Shown here piece after piece: positions 11,740 through 22,714 of a stretch of 64,000 nucleotides of DNA. The position numbers were made by a program, and so were the translations under genes. This DNA comes from Sequoia sempervirens (Eukaryota; Streptophyta; Pinopsida; Cupressales; Cupressaceae), in NCBI GenBank assembly GCA_007258455.2, contig VDFB02000001.1, positions 11,169,405 to 11,233,404 of the forward strand. The letters run 5' to 3'. The first letter of the stretch is position 1. Each line of letters opens with the position of its first letter. The notes beneath the pieces were generated by a model that searched no databases, was not told the origin of the DNA, and saw only the letters and a list, made by a program, of their open reading frames with translations.

Positions 11740-12620
11740 AGGCCCTATGACCTTCCCCACATCTAAAACAAGTTATTTTGTAATTTCCTCTTCCAAATCC
11801 ACAACCCGGTCTCCCTCTTCCTCTAAAATTTTGATCACGGGACTTGTTTGAGCTTTCACATCTTTCATCTTGTTGTCCTTAATGTCTCTAATCTATTGTT
11901 CATCCCCCCTTTGTTGCACATAAGCTTTATTCTTTCCCTTGTGTTTATTCTCAAACCTCTTGTTCATCATTTCTTCTATCTTCAATGCTATTTGATAAGC
12001 ATCTTCCATTGCCATAACTCTGACTAGTGTCATCTCTTCTTGAATGCTTTGTCTTAGCCCATTTATGTATCTTGCAACCTTTTCCTTAGTCACCTTTGAA
12101 TGTCTAGTCCTTATGAGGATTCTATAGAATTATTCTATGTATTATGTTACATTCTTGCTTCCTTACTTCAAAGCTAGCATCCTCTTGAGCAAGTCCAACT
12201 CATAATCAATAAGAATGAATTTCCTTTTTAATTTTTCCACTATTTTATCCCATTTGGTAATCTTGTATTTTAACCTTCTTCCCCTTTCTAATTGGACCTC
12301 TCTCCACCATATTGAGGCATGTCCTTTCAGCCTTCTCTTAGAAAATCTTACTTTATCAGGGTCTTCTACCTCTTCAAATTGAAAATACTCTTCCATCTCA
12401 TTCAACCAATCTATCAATTCCTCTAGATTTAGGCTTGCATTGAAGGTAGGAATATCCATCTTCGATATCTTTCCCATTTTTGTTAAATCATTCAACAATG
12501 GTTCATTTGCAACTACTGCAACTTCTTCTCTTTGCTCAGTATTTAAACTAGCATCCTCTTGAAATTCTTCTTCATCATCTTCTTGGTTCTCTCATTCTTG
12601 TAAATCATCTCCTTATCTCT
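11740..12620 (-). pseudogene. Gypsy-type gag with zinc knuckle, broken
   Basis: Open frame 12498-12163 holds a Retrotrans_gag domain: the pattern MDIPTFNASLNLEELIDWL then RRLKGHASIWW, with the two Trp characteristic of this fold. It continues in 12093-11893 (YINGLRQSIQEEM). Near 11760 the zinc knuckle CFRCGEGHRAYNCP keeps all four metal ligands. Stops and a frame change separate the pieces. Upstream, 12720-12500, are Glu-rich codons. Gag assembles particles and binds RNA; for a non-autonomous element it may once have packaged its own RNA for a partner's RT. Confidence 0.8.
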
Positions 12621-12810
12621 TCTTGTAGGGATTCAACCTGCCTTTTCAAGGCTCTAAAATCATCATCCCTAACAAAATTATATACTTTTCCTCTACCTCT
12701 ACCTCCACCACAATGGGCTCCTCTCCAATCCTTTTTTTTTCAACACCCACAACACAATCATGGTGCAAGTGCCTCTCTTCGACAGTCTATTACACACTCA
12801 AGATCTTGTT

Positions 12811-12822
12811 GCTTTGATACCA
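12811..12822 (-). other. Primer-binding site of the gag-pro element
   Basis: The minus strand reads TGGTATCAAAGC, complementary to the initiator tRNA-Met 3' end, four bases inside the right LTR. This fixes the direction of the element. Confidence 0.88.
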
Positions 12823-12826
12823 CTAA

Positions 12827-13741
12827 TGTATGAAGATTAAATCACAACCCTCACAATACAAAATTCTTCTTAAATTCAAATTAAACATGAAAATTTTATT
12901 CACACACACTACTGCAAAATATCACAAAAACCAGATTTCTACTTACAACCAAATCACAAACTTAATTACAAAATATTGCTCAATATTTACATCAGTCCTC
13001 AAGGGACTCAAGGGCAGAAATTTGGCCCATTTAAATGCATAAAATATAGTAAATTAACATCAACAACAACAAATAAATCTTCCCATACAATCTTCAAACC
13101 CTTCTCCTATAATAACACATAAAACATTGCATTGCCAACTTGCAATCAACAACTTTCAACAGATGCTCACTGTTGTAGCTTCATTTCCATGTTGTCAACC
13201 TGCAATAAAATCTTCTAAAACCCCTTCTTGGAGGTATGCACGCCCTTCTCTTCTCTTCACTTGTATTATAGAAATATTGTCTCAAAAAAATGATTATTTT
13301 TTTCATTAAACAACTCCAAAACATGTTGTGAATGGTCGATAGTGCTTTAAGGGCTTTCTAGATTTTTCCATGAGAGGAAAAACCAGCTTTTCCCAACTTG
13401 GGTGTCCACCTCCCGATTCTCTATTTTTTAGCATTTGAGGAATTTCAAATTTGGAGTTACAATTCAAATTAATTATCTCTAATAAACCCACACTTTCTTT
13501 TGCTTTTTCAAGATTTTTCATTTAAAACATATTCTCCACTATGCCACCTTATCTTGTTTTGACCCAAATTTACTCCAAAATGTAATTTCAAATTCCAATA
13601 TGTCATGACATTCAAATTTACAAAAATATGAATTTCACAAGATAAAACATGAAATTCAATTCACAACAAAATTGTAAAATTGAAAAATGACACCTTCATG
13701 TTGACACAGGATTGCATTGAGCCATGGATGCTCCTACATCA
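12827..13741 (-). repeat. 5' LTR (right) of the gag-pro element
   Basis: This is the partner of 9287-10352. It is about 150 bp shorter because of one deletion at about 13315-13325 (caactccaaaacatg joins two parts that are separate in the left LTR). Otherwise the two copies differ by scattered substitutions. Confidence 0.88.
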
Positions 13742-13814
13742 CAACTAATCTCATATTTTTTTATCAAATCACTCACACTAGCTTTGGCAAGCGAGTTGAG
13801 TTTACTCCAGATAT
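13742..13814 (+). pseudogene. Outer Copia fragment between two insertions
   Basis: These 73 bases continue the Copia frame left at 9283 (STNLIS) and, after a shift, read QITHTSFGKRVEFTPD. The next codons are at 23927 onward, beyond the Tat element. The fragment is the protease-to-GAG-pre-integrase linker of the outer element. Confidence 0.75.
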
Positions 13815-13819
13815 AGTGG

Positions 13820-15002
13820 TGTAAAGGAGGAGATTCACTATCCTTAAGACGACAAGGGGCACACGGAGAAAATATCCCTCAGTTACCTCAAGGATCAAAG
13901 CTCAAGTGAACAACATCAAGAATAGAGAATATTTACACAACTTAATCATATAAATTTTAAACTATTAATGAAAAGAATGATAAAAAAATTTAATAATAGA
14001 AATAGGCAACAAAATTAAAATTTATAGTATATAAAAATAGAAAATACATAACTCACAAATTTCACCCCCAAGAGGATTAGGCCTTAGCCACAAACAATAG
14101 CATGTTGTGGGGACATTTGTGCCCCACATTGTCATCTCTAGTAAAATAAAGAATAAAACACTTAAGTTTGCAATTCCTAGCTTTTCAAATTTGTATATTT
14201 GCACAAAAAATAGAGAGGGAAAAATGTTGGGGCTATTTCGGGGCTTGCGTTAGTCAAACCCTCATTTTAGTGTTTCCACCTCCATGAACAACCAGATAGA
14301 TATAGATAGATAAAAATTCATGAAATGTAAATATGTGTGATAGAAACAAACCCAACAAAGTAGGAGAACCCCTATCATGATTATAAAGATGTGTAAAAGA
14401 AATAATCTCTGTAAAGGAAGAAACCCCTATTACAAATAAAATAAATGAGATCAAATAGATGAGACAAGAAGACAAGAGAGGAATACCAATAGCCCATGGC
14501 TCCCCTCTTGGCTTGATAGATGTGATGTAGAAGAATGTAAGAGAATCCTTGAATATTGATTGAGAGAAATTCAATAGAGCTTAACTATGGAAGAAATAGG
14601 GACAAAGTTTGAATGAAGAAGAATAGAGTAGAATGAGAGAACATGAGAATCTATGATAATGAGAGGGAAATGAGGAGTTTTGTGAGGTTGCATGGACAAG
14701 AATAGTCGGTATATCTGTGTCTCTACCACAATGACACATGCCATTAGCAAAGGACATGGAATATTCTTATTTGAATCTTAGAAAGTTTAGGGATGCTAGT
14801 GCATCATGAGGAAGTTTGTGCAACACACAAGTTTCCTACTCAAAACTTTGCAAGAATGAGGTATCCAAGTTGTTAGTGCCTCATTGTTGTCACCTATGAA
14901 GTTGGAATCATGAAATTCCAACTTATAGATTTTTTTCATAAATACAATGGGCTAGATGTGCAAGTGCAAAATTTCCATGAGGTACAATTTTACAACACTA
15001 CA
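13820..15002 (-). repeat. 3' LTR (left) of the Tat element
   Basis: This aligns with 22715-23926, with shared blocks ttagtcaaacc near 14250 and 23150, aatagcccatggctcccct near 14490, and gaaattccaacttatag near 14910. It ends CACTACA at 15002, the inverse of TGTAGTG. Confidence 0.92.
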
Positions 15003-15018
15003 TTTTTCCCCCATTTTA
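15003..15018 (-). other. Polypurine tract of the Tat element
   Basis: The minus strand reads TAAAATGGGGGAAAAA directly before the LTR start TGTAGTG. This is the expected plus-strand primer for second-strand synthesis. Confidence 0.85.
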
Positions 15019-15114
15019 ATGAGCTATTTTTTTGAAAAAAATTAGCTACACTAAAGTAGATAAGAAGACATAAATGCTAAATTTTAAATTTTAATTTTTT
15101 TATAGATTTTTGTG

Positions 15115-16905
15115 AAAAAGGATATTATAGAGGCTATAGAGGTCAATCGGGCATATACTGCAAATGCCCCGAATGTTTGAGCTCAGTGGGAAACTAAAAT
15201 GCCTGATGTGAAGTTTCGTTATGTAAAACTCAAAATCGGGTTAGTTTCAAAATCCAAAGAATCTATTATGATAAGAAGAATGCTTGATAAAATTTTAGTG
15301 AATCAAAAGAAAAATTTGATGAAGAAGTGAGTATATTCCCCCTCCTATTTTTTCCCCCAACTAGGTGGGGTGAAAACAAGAAGGATGGAAGGGACATTTT
15401 CACTATGAAAAAATAGGAAAAAATGAGCCTATATATGCCCCATGTGGGCTTATGGAAGGGTCATTTCACTATTCACTTTGAGGATTTTGTTGAATTTTCT
15501 AGAGAGTTGTTAGAAAAATGCCTCACAGATGACACTATCAATATCTAAGGATTGACCAGCTATGGATGAATGTGGCAAGGGGTGACCCATTAGATGAGGT
15601 ATGAGAAAAAATTATCCCTAACTTGTCATTTTCACATGTTTTTAGCCTTTTAAATTTTTTGAGTGGCACAGACGTCTAATCGATGTGACATCATTCATAA
15701 AATGTGTTGGCATCATTCCAATGCATCGACATCCATCGATCATGTTTGCAACCTACCTATGTGCTATCATCAGCTAGTTTGGCCTTGAATTCTAGTAGGT
15801 TGTGTAGATGTTTGCGCGACGTGCTAATGTAGTGTCAAATGTAAACATAGGAAATTTTTGATGATGTAGAGTTAGAATTTTTTTGAGATGTAGAATGCTG
15901 ACATGGTGTTTTATGTTTTTGCAAGATTTACCCAAGATATGAGAGCATGATGGTGACTCTATTCTAACAATACTACAGAGTCCCAGCCGTAAGATAATGT
16001 TGAAGGACTACGTACTACTATAGCAAGTAGGACTATGGTGGGTTACACCATGTCAAAGATCCATTTCCATGCTTCCATGTTGATGGAACTCATGCATAGA
16101 TGGGACATTGATACCTCCACATTTCATCTTCCCACCAAATAGTGGGTTGGGTTATGGTGGGTTACACCATGTCAAAGATTTGATTCTATGCCCCCATGTT
16201 GATGGTGCTCATGGAGAGATGAGACATTGATACCTTCATTATCTTTATGGTTGTAGTGTTCATATATGAGTCTCTCAATTTCTTTAAATAGTGCATTTTA
16301 GAGGTGGTCTCAACCATCTAGATCTAGGGGTCGATCCTTAATTCTTGTAGGTCATGTACAATAGGACATCACGCCCCATTATTCGAGCATGTAGTCCATT
16401 TGAAGATGACCTATGAGGAGGCATAGGTGGAGGTAGGCCAAAAAACTATTGAGTTCATCGTGATGACCAGGCAGAGGGACCAATAGGATGTAGAGCTCCT
16501 CACTACCCTTTTTGAGAGAGATCAGGTCGTGATGCAAGCTGAGAGTGAAAAGGTGAGACATGATGCCCTATAAATCCAATTCAATGACCTTGAGAAGTAG
16601 GTATAGGATGCTAATAAAACACCTAATGACCCTTAACACCCTTAGGTGCAACAACTCAAATATGAGCTATGATAGGCCCAAAAGCATGAGGCTTCACTTA
16701 TGGAGCATGTCACATCACTATGGGAGGAGGCAACATAGTTACGAGGAGAGATACAAGGACTATGATCATGGAGCATGTTCATGTCATGATCTCACTAGTC
16801 ACACTCATACACATCTATCCAACATCCTCCACCTCCGCCAACACCAAAGGGCTTTGGGAGCCATGCACCTAGGGGCTAGGGACCCATTTTTTATACCATA
16901 TCATT
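15115..16905 (+). pseudogene. Antisense coding region of the Tat element
   Basis: On the strand opposite pol, codons are recognisable over about 1.8 kb with scattered stops and shifts. The N-terminal part reads ANAPNV, stop, AQWETKMPDVKFRYVKL (15170-15240). A central part around 15440-15600 is aromatic-rich, followed by intron-like or decayed DNA. The C-terminal part (16370-16760) has heptad-rich Glu/Gln/Leu peptide (LFERDQVVMQAESEKVRHDA) suggesting a coiled coil. It ends with a proline run and GFGSHAP near 16830-16870. Antisense ORFs between integrase and 3' LTR are known in Tat-group elements such as maize Grande. The function is unknown. Confidence 0.6.
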
Positions 16906-17400
16906 GATGTATAGAATTTTTTCAATGTATAGACTTGTATACAAATATATAGACACCAAATTTTTCATAGTGGTGTGATACATGTACATGACATTATCTT
17001 TGATATATATATATAATATTTTGGATCGACATCACGATCTATGCTTTATGCATGTATGCTTATTTTTCATGTAAGATTATGTGATGTATGTATGTTTATG
17101 GATGTATGCTCAAATTAGATATTATTATTATTTAATAAACACGCATTGGATGTATACTTAATTCAATACAATGATGATCTAATATATGGATAAAATAATT
17201 AATTGAACACAATGTACAAATATATAGCATAGAAATAAAACGCACACACATATATATGATTCCTAATTAAATAAATTAAATACATACACATGTTTACATG
17301 ATAACACAAACTTAAAAAGAAAATGTGTTAATGAAGAAATTTCATAGCATAATGGACTATGATCCTTGGAAAGGGACGAGCACCATGAGCATGCCACCTA
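16906..17400. other. Non-coding part of the Tat element
   Basis: AT-rich DNA with short TATA and TG-rich runs lies between the end of the antisense region and the end of integrase. No coding signal was seen. Confidence 0.5.
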
Positions 17401-17416
17401 GACCTTATGCATAGTA

Positions 17417-18520
17417 TCAACAAAGATACATTGTATTGAATGAATCTTTTAGATGAGTGCCATCCATAGATGACAAACCATATGCACCAGAATCATACAA
17501 AGAGGTGATTATGTAAGGACCTAACCAATTAGGGCTAAACTTCCCCTTTTGATTAGGTGGCACATTTAAATTTCTCTGGTTCTCATAGAGAATGAGATCA
17601 CCTACCTTAAAAGTATGAGAAAGAACACCTTGATTGTAGTTCTTAGACATAATTTTTTTATAAGCTTGGAGATGTTCAAGGGCCTGCAATCAACACTCAT
17701 CGAGCAAATCAAGTTGTTTTAGATGCTCAACATGATAAGTTTCATCATCAATTAACCCTTTAAGGGAAATTCATAGAGATGAAATTTCCAACTCTAAAGG
17801 CATGATAGCCTCAACACCATACACGAGGTCATTCCAATAGTGATACGAAAACTCATGTGATAGGCCCATAAGGTGTAATTCAATTGAGTGTGCTAGTCTT
17901 TACCATGTATATTTAATATTTTCTAAAGGATTAGCTCAAGAGTTTTATTAGACACTTCAGCTTGGCCATTAGATTGAGGATGTAAGGTGTAGAATATCAA
18001 TGTTGAATATAATTTTTTTCTAAGAATTCTCACCTCTTTGTTCTTAAATGGAGTACTACTATCTAAAAAAATGGTGGAAGGAAATCCAAAGCAAGTGATG
18101 ATATTGTTTAGAAGAAAGCTACATATTGCTTCAACATTAGTGGATCGATGTGGAATAGCTTCAACCCATTTCATAAAATAATTAGTAGCTATGATGATAA
18201 AGGTATATCCCTTAGAAGAAGGAGGTGATATTTTGTTGATAATATCCAACCCCCATTTGTAAATGGCCAAGGAGAGGTTTGATTTTGAAGCTCTTATGCA
18301 AGATCTCAGGTGATATTATTATGTTTTTGACATTGAGGGAATTTCTTGACAAAGGTAGAGGAGTCTTGCTCCATTATTTTCCAATAATATCCCATATGAA
18401 TTAGTTTACAAACTAAGTATTTACCTCTAAAATGTATGCCCCTAGAGCCCAAATGAGCTGCTTGAAGGGAAAGGGGTATTTCAACCTTAGTGAGACACTA
18501 AAGAAGAAAACCATTAATAA
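17417..18520 (-). pseudogene. Tat integrase, broken
   Basis: Three pieces are visible in order on the minus strand. Near 18520-18300 is a damaged HHCC zinc-binding part (GYYWKIMEQD, then FPQCQKH; one Cys is lost). At 18270-17923 is the catalytic core (residues 9-115 of the open frame) with WGLDII at the first Asp, FIIIATNYFMKWVEA, and the HPQSNGQAEVSN block that holds the catalytic Glu region. At 17689-17417 is the C-terminal GPY/F module (FSPNWLGPYII, then YDSGAYGL). Stops lie between the pieces. Integrase would insert the cDNA into the genome. No chromodomain is seen, as expected for Tat elements. Confidence 0.85.
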
Positions 18521-18659
18521 TATTTTTGATAAAGAATATTAGACAAGATAATATATCGAGTTGAAATATTTTGTATCCGGACGTGATTATTCTTAGTCGC
18601 ATCATCAAGAAAATTTATAGTATTTAGATAATTATAAATTATGTGAGAATACCATTCCA

Positions 18660-19317
18660 CCGAGTCTATGTGGGCACACACAAGACTATCAGATTCAGGT
18701 TGATCCAAGATAGTAGGAAAGCAGAGAATTTGAACCATAAAGTGGTACTCTTCTCACCATTATCTGAGGGTACAAGGGAGGTTGTGCTCACCATTGCATA
18801 TATATGACAATTTTCTCTCCTTGGAACACTATCTATGGTAGAGGAACAAAATCTATCAAGTAAGGATAAAGCCAAATCTCGATACTGAGATAGCTTACTC
18901 TGCTTAGTTTGATACACTCCCGTGATTTGATTTGCAATGTTCAGATTCATCATGAATGCATATATGTTTAATTTTCAATGCCATCATGGTACATAAGCCA
19001 AAAATTAGGGCTTTGTAATTGAAAATGTTATTAGCATAGTGAAATTATAATCAAAAGGATAGAGGAATTAGATTCCCTTCAAGTGAGATTAAAACTACAC
19101 CTACCTTGGAGCCAGTTTTACATCTTGATCCATCAAAGTACATTTCCAACATATGTTCATGGTCTAATGCAAATATATTTTTATCCAAAAACAAATCCAA
19201 GTTAGGGAAGGAGTGAGAGGAGGGAGCTGCTACTAATTGACCGACAACAACTTGTTCTTTAATTGCTTTTTGGTTTATGAACTTATTATCAAACTCTCTT
19301 AGAGAAACATTACCCAT
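18660..19317 (-). pseudogene. Second (archaeal-type) RNase H of the Tat element
   Basis: The open frame 19317-19051 ends with EMYFDGSRCKTGSKVGVVLI (from about residue 58), the start of an RNase HI fold with its first catalytic Asp. The fold resumes in 18953-18666 with NQITGVYQTKQSKLSQYRD and VPRRENCHIYAM, matching the C-terminal half of the archaeal-type RNase H found in Tat/Ogre elements. The middle, including the third-strand Glu and the second Asp, is damaged near 18960-19040. It lies between the usual RNase H and integrase, as in that lineage. The protein would degrade RNA in RNA-DNA hybrids. Confidence 0.8.
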
Positions 19318-19329
19318 TTCACTAATCTT

Positions 19330-20725
19330 CTCAAAAGATTAGTTCTAGAAAATAAATGTTTAAGAAAGTCACATTTTACAATCACATGGTTTTGAAATGG
19401 AGGAGATAATTTTGTAACTCCTGCATTGTAAAAATGAGAGCGAAACACTATTTCTCTATGACAGAATATCAAGTTTCACAATCAATCAGAATATAACTAT
19501 TGTAATAGACCACCATTTCCTTAACATCATCATCATGTTGAGCTAATAAAGATGCTAAGGTATGAGGTGATGCAGAAATATAAAGTAAAAAGGGTCTATC
19601 CTGCATAGTAGACATCAAGATAGGAGGATTGACCAAATAAATTTTGATTAACTAAAAATCTTTGACGCACTCATCATCCCATAAAAAACAAACATTTTTC
19701 TTCAATAGACATGTGAATGGAAGGGTACAATCAACCAATTGAGATATGAATCTACAAATTTCCTGAATCTTCTCTTGCAAACTACGTAGTTGAGAGATGT
19801 TTTTAGATGGAGGAATTTTAATGATTGCGTCAATAATATTCTTGTCGACTTTGATTCCATGATGAGGGATGATAAATCCCAAAATCTTTCTAGCATCTAT
19901 GCCAAAGATGTACTTAAGAATATTTAGTCTCGACTTATAGAGTTGAAGCCTTTCAAAGATAAGACAAAGATTCTTGACATGATCTTGATGAGTCATAGAC
20001 TTAGCCAAGATATCATCAACATAATCTTCTAGGATCTTGTGAATGAAGTCATGAAAGATAAGAGTCATTTCCCATTGGTATGTTTCTCTAGCATTCTTTA
20101 ATCCAAATGGTATGAATACATAATATAAAGTACCCCAAGGGGTAATGAAGACTATCTTATACTGATCTTTTGGGTTAATTTGGATTTGATTATAGCCTAA
20201 GAAGCCATCCATAAATGATAATAAGGCATAACTTGTAGCCGAGTACATAATCATATTGATATTAAACAATGGAAAATAATCTTCAAGAGAGGCCTTATTA
20301 AGATCACATAAAGCTATACAAATGTGAATACGACCATCAAGTTTACTAACAATGACTATATTCGATATCCAAGGTGTATAGTCAATAAGACAAATAAAAC
20401 CAGATTTTAGAAGATTTTTTATCTTGGTCTTGACTAATAAAGCAGCCTTGGGATTCATTTTATGGATCACTATGGATTCATCAATATGAAGCATGTCCTC
20501 ATATGACCAAGAAAAAATATCAAGATGAGAATGTAATAAATTGGCATGTTGTTTAGATTCTTGTGAAGAGAGACATTTTCCAATTATAATAACTTTCTTA
20601 GTAGATTTAGGATCCATAAAAACATCAGAAGTATCCCCTTTAAGGAGAGTACTATGGTCTTCAGGATGAGATATAGGAGTTCTATCATGCATATTAGATA
20701 AGGGGGCCTTCTCATCAACACTCAT
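19330..20725 (-). pseudogene. Tat reverse transcriptase and first RNase H
   Basis: A 357-codon open frame (20725-19652) holds the Gypsy RT nearly whole. It has the fingers with WISNIVIVSKLDGRIHIC, the palm block FMDGFLGYNQIQI (about residues 171-183), ITPWGTLYYVFIPFGLKNA, and the catalytic YVDD at residues 235-238. The thumb follows. The frame stops just after VKDF, and the first RNase H continues to about 19330 in interrupted frames (RPFLLYISASP, then KMVVYYN-like codons). It would copy element RNA to cDNA. This is the longest intact reading frame in the window but lacks partners. Confidence 0.9.
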
Positions 20726-20860
20726 AAAAAATTCTCCAAAATATGCATGTTTATTTAAGCAATATGGGAATTATCATTTATGGTGATGAGAAGGTAAGTT
20801 AGAGTAGGCATCTAAGAAGTCTTCTATTGCTTCATCTAAAGAGAAGGCATCTAGAGGAAC

Positions 20861-21271
20861 TTACTTAGAGTCTACTTTACTTTCAATGTATTTAGGATGA
20901 GCTAATTTAAGAGAAGGAGGCTTGGTGGAAATCATGTTGACATTCAACCATGGTTTCACCTTAGACTTTGTGGGGTGGCATCCAATTCTAAAATTAAACT
21001 TATGAGGATCACTCTTTAGGGGGACTTCAATAGCTTGTGCATTACACCCACAACATTTACCTCCATTACCAAATTTAAAAAAGATATTGAAACGTGGACC
21101 ATAACATGTTTGTAATTCTTGGAAAGAAGGGGGATTGGTGTAAAGATCATAATCCATATTATAAGTATCACACTTCTTCACAAGAACATAGCCATCCTTC
21201 TCTACTAGGAATATAAACACCATCCTCCTCAATAGAAGTGTGGTCATCCTCATTAGTAGGAAGATAATCAA
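20861..21271 (-). pseudogene. Linker between Tat protease and RT
   Basis: The open frame reads YGPRFNIFFKFGNGGKCCGC followed by charged sequence ending PKYIESKVDSK. Short acidic and Pro-rich linkers of this kind join protease to RT in Tat-type polyproteins. It has no catalytic motif. It is in pol order, with a stop before RT. Confidence 0.5.
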
Positions 21272-21371
21272 CTTTCTTAATGGAGGTGAATGATATCATC
21301 AAAATAATGTCTAGGTAGATAGGATCTACTTTATACTACCTAATATAGGATTTGATAAAGTTCAATGATCC

Positions 21372-22103
21372 TCAATTATTACTAAGACATAGATTTGTTT
21401 CAAAAGAAGTAGAAGGGGTAGACTTAGGACTCTCTACTTCGGGATGATCTTCCTTAGGGATGTTTGTCTCAAGAGTATCCTTTGCAATAGGAATTATTGG
21501 AGTAGACATCAACACATTAGAAGATAACAAAGGAATAAAAATTTTAAGAGTAGGAGTAATCAAGGTCTGACTAGTAGCTATCATTTCACATAAGTGTATA
21601 GCATCAAGGTTAGCCTTGATTATGATCACCTCGTTATTAGTGACAAACTTCAAAGAATGATGCAAGGTAGAATTGACTACTCCCAAAGCATGAATCCATG
21701 GTCTCCCCAAGAGAATGTTATAGGGTAATGGTCTTGGCATAAAATAAATTAGGGTAGGTACGATAATGGGTCCCAACCTTAGAGATAAGATTATTGTGCC
21801 TAAGGATTGTCAACCAACATTATCAAATCCATAAATATAAAAAGAAGAAGCAACAAGGGAAGTTGAATCAATCTTTATTTTAGGTAACAATTCAATGCTA
21901 CATATATTGAAAGTTGAACCGATTTCAATGGGAGCATACCTAATACCAATATTATTAATGTAAGCTATTATCATTAAAGGATCTACTTGCTTTTGTACTT
22001 CCCTAGGTGGGATTTCATGCAGATGGAATGTAATATTCAAAAAATCCATACAAATATCATCTATCAACACATTAACATCTATCATCCTAGAGGAAGAAGG
22101 CAA
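21372..22103 (-). pseudogene. Tat aspartic protease
   Basis: Frame 22103-21810 includes the strand YINNIGIRYAPIEIGSTFNI (about residues 48-67). The catalytic D-G/S-G position reads I-G-S, so the active Asp is lost. Frame 21776-21372 supplies the C-terminal flap and the block YNILLGRPWIHALG (about residues 19-32), a hallmark of Gypsy retropepsins. A stop at about 21808 separates them. It would process the polyprotein if it were intact. Confidence 0.8.
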
Positions 22104-22155
22104 GATGATCTTTTATAAGGATTCTTGAAGCATACCTTGGTAAATCAAAGCAATT

Positions 22156-22698
22156 TTAAGCAAATCCCAAAGTGAGATCTTGGTTAGAGTAACAAAGTTG
22201 TTCGACAAGATCATACTCACTAGGTGGCTTAGCTGTAGTTTTAGGTGCTTGAGGAAGGCTTGGTTGAGAAGGTGGTAGAGATGTAGGTTGATTAAGAGTT
22301 TTTTGGTTCCTTCTAGTATTATAGTTATGGGCTACCTCTCTATAAGAGGGAGCCTTAAATTGTATAAATCTTGTGTAAAGGTTCAGCATGTCACTTGTGA
22401 TAAGGACCCCATGAATACAATGAATTATTTTATGATACACTCTAGTTGGAGTGACATAAATGACTAGTATCTTAGGCCTTTGAAGGGAGGTAGATACTAC
22501 AAACACATTCATAGACTCTTTAACTTGCAAAGAAGAAGGTTTTGATGAAGAAGTTTGGTTATCCAATTTTTTAGTAGAAGGAGATGCCTCTAAGAAATCG
22601 TCTAGGGAATGATCCAACATATTAAAATCTTTTTTAAAAAATGCATTATCAAAAGCATTAAAATTTTGAAAAAAAATAATTGACATGATTTTGTTCAT
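22156..22698 (-). pseudogene. Gag C-terminal linker of the Tat element
   Basis: A 180-codon frame starts 13 bases into the PBS zone. It is Ser/Pro/Thr-rich, has SYREVAHNYNTRRNQKT and then a Pro-rich stretch, and ends SEYDLVEQL, the usual bridge from gag to protease in Tat elements. No capsid domain and no zinc knuckle lie upstream, because the LTR begins 17 bases away. A large internal deletion has therefore removed most of gag. The start codon here may be incidental. Confidence 0.6.
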
Positions 22699-22711
22699 GT
22701 CGGGTTCACCA
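22694..22711 (-). other. Primer-binding site of the Tat element
   Basis: The plus strand reads tRNA-3'-end-like sequence ending GTCGGGTTCACCA, so the minus strand starts TGGTGAACCCGAC, three bases from the LTR. I could not assign the tRNA with certainty. Confidence 0.75.
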
Positions 22712-22714
22712 AAA

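Larger units (their letters stand above)
9287..13741 (-). mobile_element. Non-autonomous Gypsy-type element, gag-protease only
   Basis: Two LTRs (9287-10352 and 12827-13741) begin tgtatgaagattaaatcaca on the plus strand and end in catca. The PBS lies beside the right LTR on the minus strand, so the element reads right to left. Between the LTRs are only a Retrotrans_gag domain, a zinc knuckle and a protease remnant; no RT, RNase H or integrase was found in about 2.5 kb. The sequence CAACT occurs at 9279-9283 and at 13742-13746 and is a likely target duplication, although three bases (TTA, 9284-9286) stay unexplained between it and the left LTR. It sits in the outer Copia protease-to-integrase region. 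Confidence 0.85.
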
